A stretch of 49,486 bases of DNA from Myxococcales bacterium (GCA_903642325.1 CAHJWM010000036.1:1-49486); one strand, 5' to 3'. Shown: positions 1 through 8,416, counted from the stretch's first letter. The notes: generated from the letters alone by a model not told the origin. Program-made: numbers and translations.

Positions 1-84
1 TCGGCGCGATGGCGAAAGCTCGGCGATGGCGGGGCTCGGCGATGGCGGGGCTCGGCGCCATCGCGAAAGCTCGGCGCGATGGCG
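1..84. repeat. Short direct repeats and a 10-bp inverted repeat at the left edge
   Basis: The segment is built from copies of a GCTCGGCG(C)GATGGCG-like word. Positions 56-65 and 75-84 are perfect 10-bp inverted copies (CGCCATCGCG / CGCGATGGCG) around a 9-nt loop. No T-tract follows, so a classical terminator is unlikely. The words resemble the GCGATGGGCGA-type repeats at 3340-3495 on the other side of the HNH gene. Nothing else was found between 85 and 286; the small ORFs there look like shadows. Confidence 0.5.
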
Positions 85-286
85 AGAAAGCTAATTTCGC
101 TGACCGCTTTCCAACCTATGGACAAGCGCGCGCTTTGGCAGCCGCGCGGCGGGGTGGCGGACGATAAACGCGCTGCTTCGAGCGGCCGTTTGCGCCCCTC
201 TTACAGAAGCTCGGCGACGACCTTGTGCCTGCAGAGAGCAGCCAGTTTCCAGTGCCGAGCACGCGCTCGACGTCCATCGACGACGT

Positions 287-2011
287 CTATGGCCGTGATC
301 CCGCGTCACCTGGATCGCGTTTCCCATCGATGACTTCCGGGCGAAAGCACTTTGTTTTCTGGTTGAGCACGCCGTGCCGGCGCGCGGTGACTTTCGCTGC
401 CACGTGCGACTCGCCGAAGCACTCACGGGCGTGCATTTGATTGTGCGCCCTGCAACGCAAGCGAATGTTTTCCACCACCGCCGCCCCCAGGCGAGCCCAC
501 GGCTCGGCGTGGTCGAGCTCGAGAAACGACCGAGCCCCGCAGCGCCTCCCATCCACCGCCACAAACGAGCATCTCCCTCCGTCCCGGAAGTACACCGCCC
601 GTCTCCCCGCCGCCGAAATGTACCGCCCACGCTTGCCGAACTGCAAGCCGCTCACCGCGCTCAAGCCGACCGCGCCCAATTCAACGAAACCACCGGCACC
701 GGCCGAACCCTGAGACACTGCCCCCACGTTCGCGCTCGCGTCTCTGTCGATCGCGTCTCTGTCGATCGCGTCTCTGTCGATCGCGTCTCTGTCGATCGCG
801 TCTCTGTCGATCGCGTCTCTGTCGATCGCGTTTTTCTCAAATCGGGTTGCGCTTCCGCCGACTGCGTTTCCGCTAATCGCGGCCGCATCAACCAAGGCTG
901 CTTGGCCCGCGCGCTCCTGAGCTCCGATCTCGCGCGCACGCGTGACTTTGTCGTCGACCGTTTCGTCATCGATCCTTCTGTCGTCGAACCCGATTAAGTC
1001 TACGCGGAGAAGACCTCCGTCAGCTGCGCTTTTGTGCGACGCGCCACCGCCGAGCGCTACGCGGCCGCTTGATCGAGCCGTGACCGGCTTACTTTCGGCG
1101 TCCGCCTTTGCGACCGCGACTTGCGGTTCAGTGCCGGCGAGCTTGTCAACATGTTCGCGCCTAGGTCTGACATGCAGCGAGAACCGACGCCTTTCCTCGT
1201 GCTGAACGAAGCAGCTGAAAACGAGTTTCATCAAACTCGAAAGATCATCGGTGCGCAACCGGTGCCGCGTCAACGAGTGCGCTTGTTCTATGAGCCCGCG
1301 CAGCTCGGCATCTGCGGTGAAGTGAACACCAAACCGATCGATCGACAGCGGCTCGATCTTTGAGCTCCCCGCGGCCGGGGGAACGTGCAAGTTCGGTGTG
1401 TTGTTCGCGGCGCGGTTGGAGGCCGCGCTCGCCGGCGGTCTCGAAGCTTCTTGCGGACCGGAAGGACTTGGCGCGGCACGCGACGCCGAAACTCCGGTCG
1501 GTTTCGTTACACCCGCAACCTCCGCCGCGGCAAGAGCACTCCCGATGTGGGGAGTCGAAGACGGCCGAGCCGGCAAGCGACGAATGAGGTCGCGCACGTC
1601 AGGCTTGGGAAAGCGCGCCGCGAGGAGCTCCTCCACTTGCTCATAACTCTTGTGCTGGCAGGCCTCGAACAACTCACCTGCTGTATCCGCTGTGAGGTGC
1701 TGCTTGAGCGCGCACAGCACCGACAGCTTCAGCTCACCAAGGGCAACGTGCGCGAACACCGCTGGGTACCGACGGCAAACCCGCGCTGCCGCAATCCGTC
1801 GCCCGGCGGAGGACTTGCATAGCCCGAGCGCTTCCGTGCAGTACGCGAATAATGACGAATGTCCGAGACTGAGGTACAGCCGCCGTTCGTCAAGCTCCGA
1901 CAAGTGCGCGAGGAAGTCAGAGAGCGCTTGGTTTTCGCAGTAAACCAGCGTGGATAGTGCAGTCAACAGTTCGTCGTTTCGCAGTCGATGCAACCGATAT
2001 CGATCCTTCAT
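287..2011 (-). CDS. HNH endonuclease, 13E12-like paralogous family
   Basis: The N-terminal ~170 residues are a helical domain (starts MKDRYRLHRLRNDELL) seen in large paralogous families of HNH proteins in myxobacteria. A low-complexity linker follows, then an HNH nuclease near the C-terminus: GGRCSF, ELDHAEPWARLG and VENIRLRCRAHN supply the His and Asn of the beta-beta-alpha metal site. The linker contains six tandem DAIDR units encoded by a perfect 15-bp repeat. ATG at 2011 was chosen because the alternative GTG (2029) adds only six unconserved residues; neither has a clear Shine-Dalgarno site. About 37 residues follow the usual end of the HNH domain, which may be an extended tail. Such proteins are often mobile or domesticated nucleases; the biological role is unknown. 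Confidence 0.8.
   Translation of the reverse strand: MKDRYRLHRLRNDELLTALSTLVYCENQALSDFLAHLSELDERRLYLSLGHSSLFAYCTEALGLCKSSAGRRIAAARVCRRYPAVFAHVALGELKLSVLCALKQHLTADTAGELFEACQHKSYEQVEELLAARFPKPDVRDLIRRLPARPSSTPHIGSALAAAEVAGVTKPTGVSASRAAPSPSGPQEASRPPASAASNRAANNTPNLHVPPAAGSSKIEPLSIDRFGVHFTADAELRGLIEQAHSLTRHRLRTDDLSSLMKLVFSCFVQHEERRRFSLHVRPRREHVDKLAGTEPQVAVAKADAESKPVTARSSGRVALGGGASHKSAADGGLLRVDLIGFDDRRIDDETVDDKVTRAREIGAQERAGQAALVDAAAISGNAVGGSATRFEKNAIDRDAIDRDAIDRDAIDRDAIDRDAIDRDASANVGAVSQGSAGAGGFVELGAVGLSAVSGLQFGKRGRYISAAGRRAVYFRDGGRCSFVAVDGRRCGARSFLELDHAEPWARLGAAVVENIRLRCRAHNQMHARECFGESHVAAKVTARRHGVLNQKTKCFRPEVIDGKRDPGDAGSRP
738..831. repeat. 15-bp in-frame tandem repeat, about six copies
   Basis: The unit GCGTCTCTGTCGATC is repeated essentially without change within the HNH gene. 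It encodes DAIDR on the minus strand. Being a multiple of three, copy-number change keeps the frame. The near-perfect identity of copies points to recent slippage or expansion. Confidence 0.9.
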
Positions 2012-2112
2012 TTCTGAAAAGTAACACACGGATTTTCGTGCCTCTTAGATGCCTCTATCCGCGTCCTCAGACGGAAAACATGCGCGCACGTCGTTCGGCC
2101 TTCGTACGCTTG

Positions 2113-2277
2113 CTACGTCTCAACCTCGTGTCGTCGCACAGCGATCTTCAGAGGATCGACGCCTTGTCGCGCGAGTCGATGCAAAATGTCGTCAAGCAAA
2201 TAATGCGATAGACAGCCCAAGGATGTCAAAAATGGGACGCGTGCAAACGCTACTTGGTACTGCTCTTCGTGAATCAC
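2113..2277 (-). pseudogene. Small ORF or gene remnant of unknown family
   Basis: From GTG 2277 this frame encodes 54 residues with normal composition (for example FARVPFLTSLGC, SHYLLDDILHRLARQG), unlike the repeat-derived frames beside it. Its codons are less GC-rich than those of neighbouring genes. Its start codon lies inside an inverted copy of the array unit, suggesting the tandem array has broken into the 5' part of a former gene. I do not recognise a family. It could also be a chance frame. Confidence 0.25.
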
Positions 2278-2323
2278 CGTGCTGATCCTCCTCGTGAAGC
2301 AGCACGAGCAGCACGGTGATTCA
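2270..2323. repeat. 15-bp perfect inverted repeat at the left border of the tandem array
   Basis: TGAATCACCGTGCTG (2270-2284) is the exact reverse complement of CAGCACGGTGATTCA (2309-2323), with 24 nt between. The right arm is the first array unit, so one unit is inverted at the array edge. The RNA could form a stable stem-loop. Confidence 0.8.
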
Positions 2324-2862
2324 ACGAGCAGCACGGTGATTCAACGAGCAGCACGGTGACTCACGAGCAGCCCGGTGACTCACGAGCAGCCCGGTGACTC
2401 ATGAGCAGCCCGGTGACTCACGAGCAGCGAGCAGCACGGATTCACCGCAGCACGGTGATTCACGAGCCGCACGGATTCGCGAGCAGCCCGGTGACTCACG
2501 ACAGCACGGTGACTCACGAGCAGCCCGGTGACTCACGAGTGGGGCGGTAACTCACGAGTGGGGCGGTAACTCACGAGCGGGGCGGTAACTCACGAGCAGC
2601 GCGGTAACTCACGAGCAGCGCGGTAACTCATGAGCAGCGCGGTAACTCACGAGCAGCGCGGTAACTCACGAGCAGCACGGATTCACGAGCAGCGCGGTGA
2701 TTCACGAGCAGCACGGATTCACGAGCAGCACGGTGACTCACGAGAGACGGACTCACGAATAGCGCGGTGATTCGCAAGCAGCGCGGTGATTCGCAAGCAG
2801 CGCGGTGATTCGCAAGCAGCGCGGATTCACGAGCAGCACGGTGTTTCACGAAGAGCAACGCG
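2290..2862. repeat. 19-bp tandem array (minisatellite), roughly 30 degenerate copies
   Basis: The unit is ACGAGCAGCRCGGTRAYTC (R = A/G, Y = C/T), 19 bp, with sub-families: GGTGATTC and GGTGACTC types on the left, a homogeneous GGTAACTC block at about 2540-2680, and 17-bp GGATTC variants. There are no unique spacers, so this is not CRISPR. Local homogenisation suggests expansion by slippage or unequal exchange. No coding function is apparent on either strand. Confidence 0.9.
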
Positions 2863-3164
2863 GTTTTTAAGAACTCTAAAACGGCGATATCAATTCAGAA
2901 GTGTGCTACTATCAAGCGGTGCGAGGTCGCTCGATGGGCCGGCGGAGCTGTGCCATGAGCCCGGATACGATTACGTCACAACGGGTCATGGATTCCGGCC
3001 GAGCCTAGGATCGGTAGAGGTTGTCGAAGCGCTGATCGCCGGCCCGGGGGACGGCGCCGATGGTTCGCAGGGCGACGCTGGCATCGCGCTGCGCGCAGCA
3101 CGCACTGAGGTCGCGGTGCGCACCGCACGGAAGCGCCGCAGGTCTTCCGCTCTTGGGACCTCAA

Positions 3165-3255
3165 GCTCGGCGACCAACGAGCTCGACAACCAACAAGCTC
3201 GGCGACACGAGCTCGACAAGCTCGACGACAACAAGCTCGACAGCACGGCGGCTTT
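3165..3255. repeat. Degenerate AGCTCGACAA-type repeat
   Basis: Several spaced copies of (A)CAAGCTCGACRAC-like words occur in about 90 bp. It is part of the repeat cluster before ileS and has no evident coding content. Confidence 0.55.
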
Positions 3256-3339
3256 CGCAACGTCCGGGTTTGCATGAGGCCGTTCATTCCGCGATGTTGA
3301 TCGATTCCGGGGATGGTCTGGGCCCGGCGCAACGAGACG

Positions 3340-3495
3340 CGGCGTCGCCCATCGCGCGGCGTCGCCCATCGCGCGGGCGTCGCCCATCGCGCGGCGTCGT
3401 CGTTTATGAGCAGCGCGCCGCTGATCGGGCCCGGCGCAGCAAGGCGCGGCATCGCCCATCGCCGCCCATCGCGCGGCGTCGCCCATCGCCACTCA
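3340..3495. repeat. 17-bp-type tandem repeat (CGTCGCCCATCGCGCGG)
   Basis: Multiple copies of CGTCGCCCATCGCGCGG, with insertions in the middle and truncated copies to the right. The core is related to the GCGATGG words at 1-84, so the HNH gene and the 19-bp array are bracketed by similar repeats. Confidence 0.7.
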
Positions 3496-3744
3496 CCGCA
3501 CGGCCCAGCACCGCACTGGTCTTCCCTCCGAATTCACAGCAGCGTCGATCAAGTCTCTTTGCCGTTGGGGGCCCGCGGCGGCCGGAGGCCGGCGTTTGGG
3601 ACCCCCTGGCGGCGGAGCGCGCAGCGCGAGCACGGCAGGTCGTACGGCGACGTCGTTGAATGAGGGCAGCCTCAATCGTCGAGCGGCTAGGCCCGCGTTC
3701 TCGTCGGAGTGCGGCGTGCGGCGCGCGAGAGGGCTTGCGGGTTG

Positions 3745-3766
3745 TGCTATACGGCTCCCGTTATAG
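3745..3766 (+). promoter_or_regulatory. Putative ileS promoter / inverted repeat
   Basis: TGCTATACG (3745-3753) resembles an extended -10 element. A second -10-like box TTATAG lies at 3761-3766, 9 nt before the ATG. The two also form an imperfect inverted repeat (CTATACGG / CCGTTATAG, 3747-3754 and 3758-3766) that could be an operator. No clear Shine-Dalgarno site precedes the start. Confidence 0.35.
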
Positions 3767-3775
3767 GCCGATCCG

Positions 3776-6700
3776 ATGACGAAATTGCCGTTCCAAGCCG
3801 TCCCCACCGAGCTCGATTTTCCAAAGTACGAGCGGAGCATTTTGGAGCTGTGGAGCGCGCGCGGGATCTTCGAAAAAGCGCTCGCGGCGGGGGAGGCTTC
3901 GGCCAAGACATACGTGTTTTATGAGGGGCCGCCTACGGCCAATGGCTTGCCCCACAACGGCCATGTTCTGACGCGGGTGATGAAGGATCTGTTCCCCCGT
4001 TACCACGCGATGCTCGGGGAGCGGGTGCTGCGCAAAGGCGGCTGGGACACGCACGGTCTGCCGGTGGAAGTGGAGGTCGAGAAGGAGTTGCGCATCCACG
4101 GCAAGGCCGCCATCGAAGAGTTCGGGGTCGAGCCGTTCGTCAAGCGCTGCATCGACAGTGTGTTCCGTTACACGAGCGAGTGGGAGCGGCTGACCGCGCG
4201 CATTGGGTTTTGGGTCAGTCTGGACGACGCGTACGTCACGTATCACAAGAGCTATGTCGAGAGCGTGTGGTGGGCGCTGTCCGAGCTGTTCAACAAGGGT
4301 TTGCTGTATCAGGGCCAAAAGGTGGTCTGGTGGTGGGCTCAAGGCGGCACCGCGTTGTCCGCAGCAGAGGTTGGGCTCGGCTACAAAACCGTCGATGACC
4401 CGAGCGTCTACGTCGCATTCCCGCTGCTCGACGAACCCGAGACTGCGCTCGTGGTCTGGACTACGACGCCCTGGACGCTCCCCTCGAACGGCTACGTCGC
4501 GGTCCGCCCCAACACGGAATATGACGTGGTTCGCGTTGGTCCGCCTTTGGAGCTCAAGGGCAAAAAGCCTACGCAGGCGCCGGTATTGGGCGTCTCTCAG
4601 TTGATCATTGCGCGCGACCTGCGCGCCGCTTTGAGTGAGAAGCTTGGCTGCGAGCTCGACACCGTTCGCACGGTGCCGGCGGCTGACTTGGCGGGCAAGC
4701 GTTATAGTCCACCGTTCGACTTCTATTCAAAGTCGCTCATGGAGGCGCGCGTCGCGCTGAAGGGTGGGGGAGAGGAAGCGCCTTGGTGGCGTGTCATCGT
4801 CGAGGATTTCGTGACGCTCGACGCGGGCACCGGCATCGTGCACGTGGCGCCAGCTTTTGGTGAGGACGACCACAACGCACATCGAAAGCAGCTCGCGCGC
4901 TATGTCGATCCGTCGTCGGTGGAGCTCTTGTGCGCGGTCTTGCCCAACGGCGATTTCAAGTCGGAGTTCGGCGCACTTGCCGGTCGGTGGGTGAAGAGCA
5001 CGGATCGCGAGATCATCCAGGATCTGCAAGCTCGGCAGCTCTTGGTGCTGGAAGAGATTTATCGCCATGAATACCCATATTGCTGGCGCTCGGACGAAGA
5101 TCCGCTGATCCAATTGGCACGCCCGGCCTGGTTCATCCGCACCACCGCGCGCTTGGACGCGGCGCTGGCCAACAATCAGGCCGTGACTTGGTTGCCCGAT
5201 CACATCAAGGACGGACGGTTCGGCAACTTCTTAGAGAACAACGTGGACTGGGCGCTCAGCCGCGAGCGCTATTGGGGCACGCCGCTGAACGTTTGGACGT
5301 GCAGCGCGGACGCGGAGCACCGCTACGCACCTTCCAGCATTTCCGAGATCGAAGCGCGGAATCCGCAGGCCTTCGCGTATTTTCACGAGGAGCGGCGGAA
5401 GAGCCCAGAGCTCAGTCCGCACCTGCAGGTGCACAAGCCGTGGATCGATCATGTCACGTTCCCTTGCCCGACCTGCGGCGCAGAGATGCGGCGCGTGAGC
5501 GAGGTGATCGACGCGTGGTTCGATTCCGGCTGCATGCCGTTCGCGCAGTGGGGTTTCCCGCATCAGCCGGAGTCACGAGCCCGCTTCGACGCGGCGTTCC
5601 CCGCGAATTTCATCAGCGAAGCCATCGATCAAACCCGAGGTTGGTTTTATTCGTTGCTCATGATTTCCTCTCTAATCTTTGACCCCGAGACGCAAGCGAA
5701 GCTCGGTTTGAGCCGGGTACGTGAGCGGCCGCACCCCTTTCAAACTTGCATCGTGCTCGGCCACGTGTGCGACCGGGAAGGCAAGAAAGAGTCGAAAAGC
5801 AAGGGCAATTACACGCCGCCGGAGATCATCCTCGACCGCGTACGCATGGACTTCGGTGTGCTCCCTGAAGCGCTCGGTCAGCAGGCGGCCGAGGGGGAAG
5901 CATTGATCGCGCGCGAAGATCTGGAAGGCATGGACTTGGAAGACGGCGCCAGCGTGGTCTTGTACCGCCCCGATCGCCCCGAGCAAACGCGCGCGGTGAA
6001 GCTTCGGGTGTTGAAAAAGCTGCCGCGTCGCGTGCTCGTGCTTTCGGACGCCGAGCGTAGCGCGCTCAGCGCGGAGCCAATCAAATCCGGCCTTGCTACG
6101 CTGCCGCAGGAGGTGCCTCGGGCCGCCCTCAGTCAGCGCGTCACAGTCGAAGACACCCATACACCGGCGCCCGGAGCCGACGCGTTCCGCTGGTTTTTCT
6201 ATGCCTCTTCGCCGCCGTGGACCAACACGCGCCACTCGCTGCGCAACGTGCGCACCCAGCAAAAGGATTTTTTGCTCAAGGTCAGGAACGTCTACTCGTT
6301 CTTCACGATCTACGCGAACATCGATGGCTGGAGCCCGAGTGATCCCGAGCACGCGGGTCAGCCGGCGGCAGAGCGCAATTTACTCGACCGCTGGTTACTG
6401 AGCGAATTGAATCTGACGGTGCGCAGCGTCCGCGGCGCGCTCGACCAGTACCAAAGCTACGAAGCGGCATTGGCCCTGATCGACCTCGCCGATAGTCTGT
6501 CCAATTGGTACGTGCGCCGCAGTCGCTCGCGCTTCTGGGCCCCCGGTTTGGACCAAGACAAACGAGATGCTTTTGCAACGCTGCACGAGGCACTGACTAC
6601 CCTGAGCCTGCTGATCGCGCCCTTCGTGCCCTTTTTGAGCGAGGAAATGTATCAAAATTTGGCCGTTGCCGCCGGCGTCCCAGGCGCTGCGGAAAGCGTT

Positions 6701-7498
6701 CATCTCGATCGTTTCCCAGAGTGCACGGAGGTCGTGATCGATCAGCGTCTGGTCGAAGAAACGCGTGCCGTGCGTGACATCGTCAGCCTTGGTTTGAGCG
6801 TGCGCACCGCGAACAAGCTCAAGGTCCGGCAACCTCTCGAGCGGGCAGACGTCGTGTTCAACGACGCCGCGCTGATGGATCGCTTGAGCGAGTACAAAGC
6901 GCTGATTCAAGAGGAGCTGAACGTGCACGAGGTTCGCTTCATGTTCCCCGGGCACACGGGGGGCGCCGTCGCCTTCCGGATCAAACCTAATTTCCGCGCG
7001 CTGGGTCCGCGCTTGGGCAAGAACGTGCAGGCCGCCAAAAAGTTTTTGGAGAGCGCGGATGGCAGCGCGCTGTATGCGCAGTTTTCGCGCTCCGGCACCG
7101 TAGAGATCAGCATCGAAGGCGAGCGATACCTGCTGGGGCCCGAGGAAATCCAGGTGAGCGCCGAAGCCGCCCCAGGGTTCGCCGCGGAGACCGGCCGTGT
7201 AGGCGTGGTCGTTTTGCACACGACTTTGACCGAGGAATTGATCGATGAAGGTCTACTCCGGGAGGTCGTGAGCCGCGTGCAGGCGGCCCGTAAAGACTTA
7301 GGCTTGGAGTTCACCGCGCGCATCGCTCTGTGGCTCGACGGCAGCGAGCGCTTGCTGCGCGTGCTGCGTGCGGGTCAACGGCACTTGGGTCAGGAATGCC
7401 TGGCCAACGAAGTGAGGTTCGCGCCGCATGCGGCCGCCAAAGAACATGCGCTCGGCGACGAAAGCCTGCGCCTGTACGTGGCCCGGGCGAGCTCTTGA
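3776..7498 (+). CDS. ileS: Isoleucyl-tRNA synthetase
   Basis: Cytoplasmic class I synthetase that charges tRNA-Ile with isoleucine using ATP. The HIGH motif is PHNGH at residues 59-63, and WTTTPWTLPSN marks the CP1 editing domain. The second nucleotide-binding motif is KESKS (671-675) instead of KMSKS. At 1240 residues it is much longer than E. coli IleS (about 940). Roughly 105 extra residues lie between the KMSKS loop (to about 690) and GADAFRWFF (800). The usual Cys-containing VVPYC.RCGT segment reads VVWWWAQGGT. The general layout (YANIDGW, SPPWTNTRHS) follows the eukaryote-like IleS2 branch. It stands alone, with its 3' end 6 bp from convergent cyaY. Confidence 0.97.
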   Translation: MTKLPFQAVPTELDFPKYERSILELWSARGIFEKALAAGEASAKTYVFYEGPPTANGLPHNGHVLTRVMKDLFPRYHAMLGERVLRKGGWDTHGLPVEVEVEKELRIHGKAAIEEFGVEPFVKRCIDSVFRYTSEWERLTARIGFWVSLDDAYVTYHKSYVESVWWALSELFNKGLLYQGQKVVWWWAQGGTALSAAEVGLGYKTVDDPSVYVAFPLLDEPETALVVWTTTPWTLPSNGYVAVRPNTEYDVVRVGPPLELKGKKPTQAPVLGVSQLIIARDLRAALSEKLGCELDTVRTVPAADLAGKRYSPPFDFYSKSLMEARVALKGGGEEAPWWRVIVEDFVTLDAGTGIVHVAPAFGEDDHNAHRKQLARYVDPSSVELLCAVLPNGDFKSEFGALAGRWVKSTDREIIQDLQARQLLVLEEIYRHEYPYCWRSDEDPLIQLARPAWFIRTTARLDAALANNQAVTWLPDHIKDGRFGNFLENNVDWALSRERYWGTPLNVWTCSADAEHRYAPSSISEIEARNPQAFAYFHEERRKSPELSPHLQVHKPWIDHVTFPCPTCGAEMRRVSEVIDAWFDSGCMPFAQWGFPHQPESRARFDAAFPANFISEAIDQTRGWFYSLLMISSLIFDPETQAKLGLSRVRERPHPFQTCIVLGHVCDREGKKESKSKGNYTPPEIILDRVRMDFGVLPEALGQQAAEGEALIAREDLEGMDLEDGASVVLYRPDRPEQTRAVKLRVLKKLPRRVLVLSDAERSALSAEPIKSGLATLPQEVPRAALSQRVTVEDTHTPAPGADAFRWFFYASSPPWTNTRHSLRNVRTQQKDFLLKVRNVYSFFTIYANIDGWSPSDPEHAGQPAAERNLLDRWLLSELNLTVRSVRGALDQYQSYEAALALIDLADSLSNWYVRRSRSRFWAPGLDQDKRDAFATLHEALTTLSLLIAPFVPFLSEEMYQNLAVAAGVPGAAESVHLDRFPECTEVVIDQRLVEETRAVRDIVSLGLSVRTANKLKVRQPLERADVVFNDAALMDRLSEYKALIQEELNVHEVRFMFPGHTGGAVAFRIKPNFRALGPRLGKNVQAAKKFLESADGSALYAQFSRSGTVEISIEGERYLLGPEEIQVSAEAAPGFAAETGRVGVVVLHTTLTEELIDEGLLREVVSRVQAARKDLGLEFTARIALWLDGSERLLRVLRAGQRHLGQECLANEVRFAPHAAAKEHALGDESLRLYVARASS

Positions 7499-7504
7499 GG
7501 CGTC

Positions 7505-7840
7505 TCAACCGAGCGTGACTGGCTCGCTCAGCTTCTCCGAAAGCAGCCTCGTGAGCGTGGTCCATAGCTCGTCACCGCTCTTGGCCGCGACCCAAGACTT
7601 GCTCTCGGGGGAGAAATCGAAGTGCCAGGCCGAGCGTTCCGCCGACAGCCAAATCTGGCGCGCGGCGCGGTGTGAGTTGAGTACGTAGCGGGTTCCATCG
7701 GCGAACTCGATAGTCAAGATGTCGCTGGCTAGCTCCGCCTCCATGGAATCATGAGGTAGCGAATCCAGGCTGGTGACCAAACGCTGAAGCTCGGGCGCGG
7801 CCACAGCGTCGTAATCGAACTCGGTGAGCTGAGGATTCAT
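7505..7840 (-). CDS. cyaY: CyaY, bacterial frataxin
   Basis: A 111-residue frataxin-fold protein, which binds iron and modulates Fe-S cluster assembly at the cysteine desulfurase. It shows an acidic N-terminal helix (ELQRLVTSLDSLPHDSMEAEL), the sheet core ILTIEFADGTRYVLNSH, the RAARQIWLSAERSAWHFDF segment equivalent to QVWLA..GGYHFD of E. coli CyaY, and a C-terminal helix ending LSEPVTLG. ATG 7840 gives the family's normal length; an upstream in-frame extension to 7990 overlaps the preceding gene. It follows the Cys-rich exported protein gene by 11 bp, so the two are probably co-transcribed. Confidence 0.9.
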   Translation of the reverse strand: MNPQLTEFDYDAVAAPELQRLVTSLDSLPHDSMEAELASDILTIEFADGTRYVLNSHRAARQIWLSAERSAWHFDFSPESKSWVAAKSGDELWTTLTRLLSEKLSEPVTLG

Positions 7841-7851
7841 GTAGCTTCGAC

Positions 7852-8292
7852 CTATTGTAGCTTGGGCAAGCAGGCAGGCGGTATGCAAGCGTTTCCAGGC
7901 AAGCAGTCGCTGTCCCGTTGACAGGGCCACGTGCATTTGCCAGCGGCGATGTTGCAGCGATGGGTCAAACATTGAGCATCGCTCGCGCACGGCAGGGCGA
8001 CGGAGTTTGGTTGCGACAAGGCGGACGCGGGCCCAGGCGTTCCGGCGGGGGAAGAGGCGAGCGTAGGTGTCAGCGTCGTCTTGCTGTCAGCAAACCCAGG
8101 TACCTGCGCGCCCGGCGCAGCCGCTGGCGCCGGGATCGAATACTGTGAGACCGCCCTCGGCCCATTGCGCGCGCAGCCCGCACTCGCTCCTGCCAGCATC
8201 AACGCCCACGGAAGCGCACCCCGCCGCTCCGCCCGAGACCCGAACGAGCCTGATGAGCCGGACGCGTGAAACGGCGTCGTTATTACCCGCAT
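7852..8292 (-). CDS. Cys-rich exported protein, possible lipoprotein
   Basis: 146 residues. The N-terminus has basic residues followed by ALPWALMLAGASAGC, which could be a signal peptide with a weak lipobox (SAGC). An Ala/Pro/Ser linker follows, then a C-terminal domain of about 45 residues with eight Cys (CASDAQC, HRC, GKC, WPC, SDC, NAC, PAC), a pattern common in myxobacterial surface proteins and probably disulfide-bonded. ATG 8292 is preferred because GGAGG lies 10 nt upstream. Function unknown. Confidence 0.7.
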   Translation of the reverse strand: MRVITTPFHASGSSGSFGSRAERRGALPWALMLAGASAGCARNGPRAVSQYSIPAPAAAPGAQVPGFADSKTTLTPTLASSPAGTPGPASALSQPNSVALPCASDAQCLTHRCNIAAGKCTWPCQRDSDCLPGNACIPPACLPKLQ

Positions 8293-8360
8293 CGCATCGA
8301 GTCCTCCGTGCCGCATTCCAGCGTGACGCAATCGTGGAGCCTATCACTTTTTCGCGCCCC

Positions 8361-8416
8361 GCTCGAATCGCGAAGCTCGAATCGCGAAGCTCGAATCGCG
8401 AAGCTCGAATCGCGAA
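8361..8416. repeat. 14-bp tandem repeat, four copies
   Basis: GCTCGAATCGCGAA is repeated four times head to tail in the divergent intergenic region (8293-8481) between the Cys-rich gene and the metallopeptidase operon. It could influence both promoters or simply be a slippage product. Confidence 0.9.

Larger units (their letters stand above)
2012..3775. other. 1.76-kb repeat-rich intergenic region upstream of ileS
   Basis: No convincing full gene is present. It holds a possible gene remnant (2113-2277), a 19-bp tandem array (2290-2862), an AT-richer patch around 2865-2915 with a TACTAT -10-like hexamer at 2907-2912, a CTCGACAA-type repeat (about 3165-3255) and a 17-bp-type repeat (about 3340-3495). 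Open frames across the arrays (2628-2858 minus, 2786-3277, 2986-3492 and 3060-3659) translate to periodic low-complexity peptides and look like by-products of the repeats. The ileS promoter lies at the right end. Confidence 0.7.

Noticed and set aside
56-84. Inverted repeat as a Rho-independent terminator
   Set aside because: No T-tract follows on either strand, and it is about 200 bp from the HNH stop codon.
2290-2862. The 19-bp array as a CRISPR
   Set aside because: Units are contiguous with no unique spacers, and no cas genes are present.
2786-3659. Open frames 2786-3277, 3060-3659 and 2986-3492 as genes
   Set aside because: They run through tandem repeats and give periodic, low-complexity peptides with no recognisable domain; better explained as repeat by-products.
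3776-7498. IleS as a transferred mupirocin-resistance synthetase
   Set aside because: It has IleS2-like features but no second ileS or mobile context is visible; it is probably the housekeeping enzyme.
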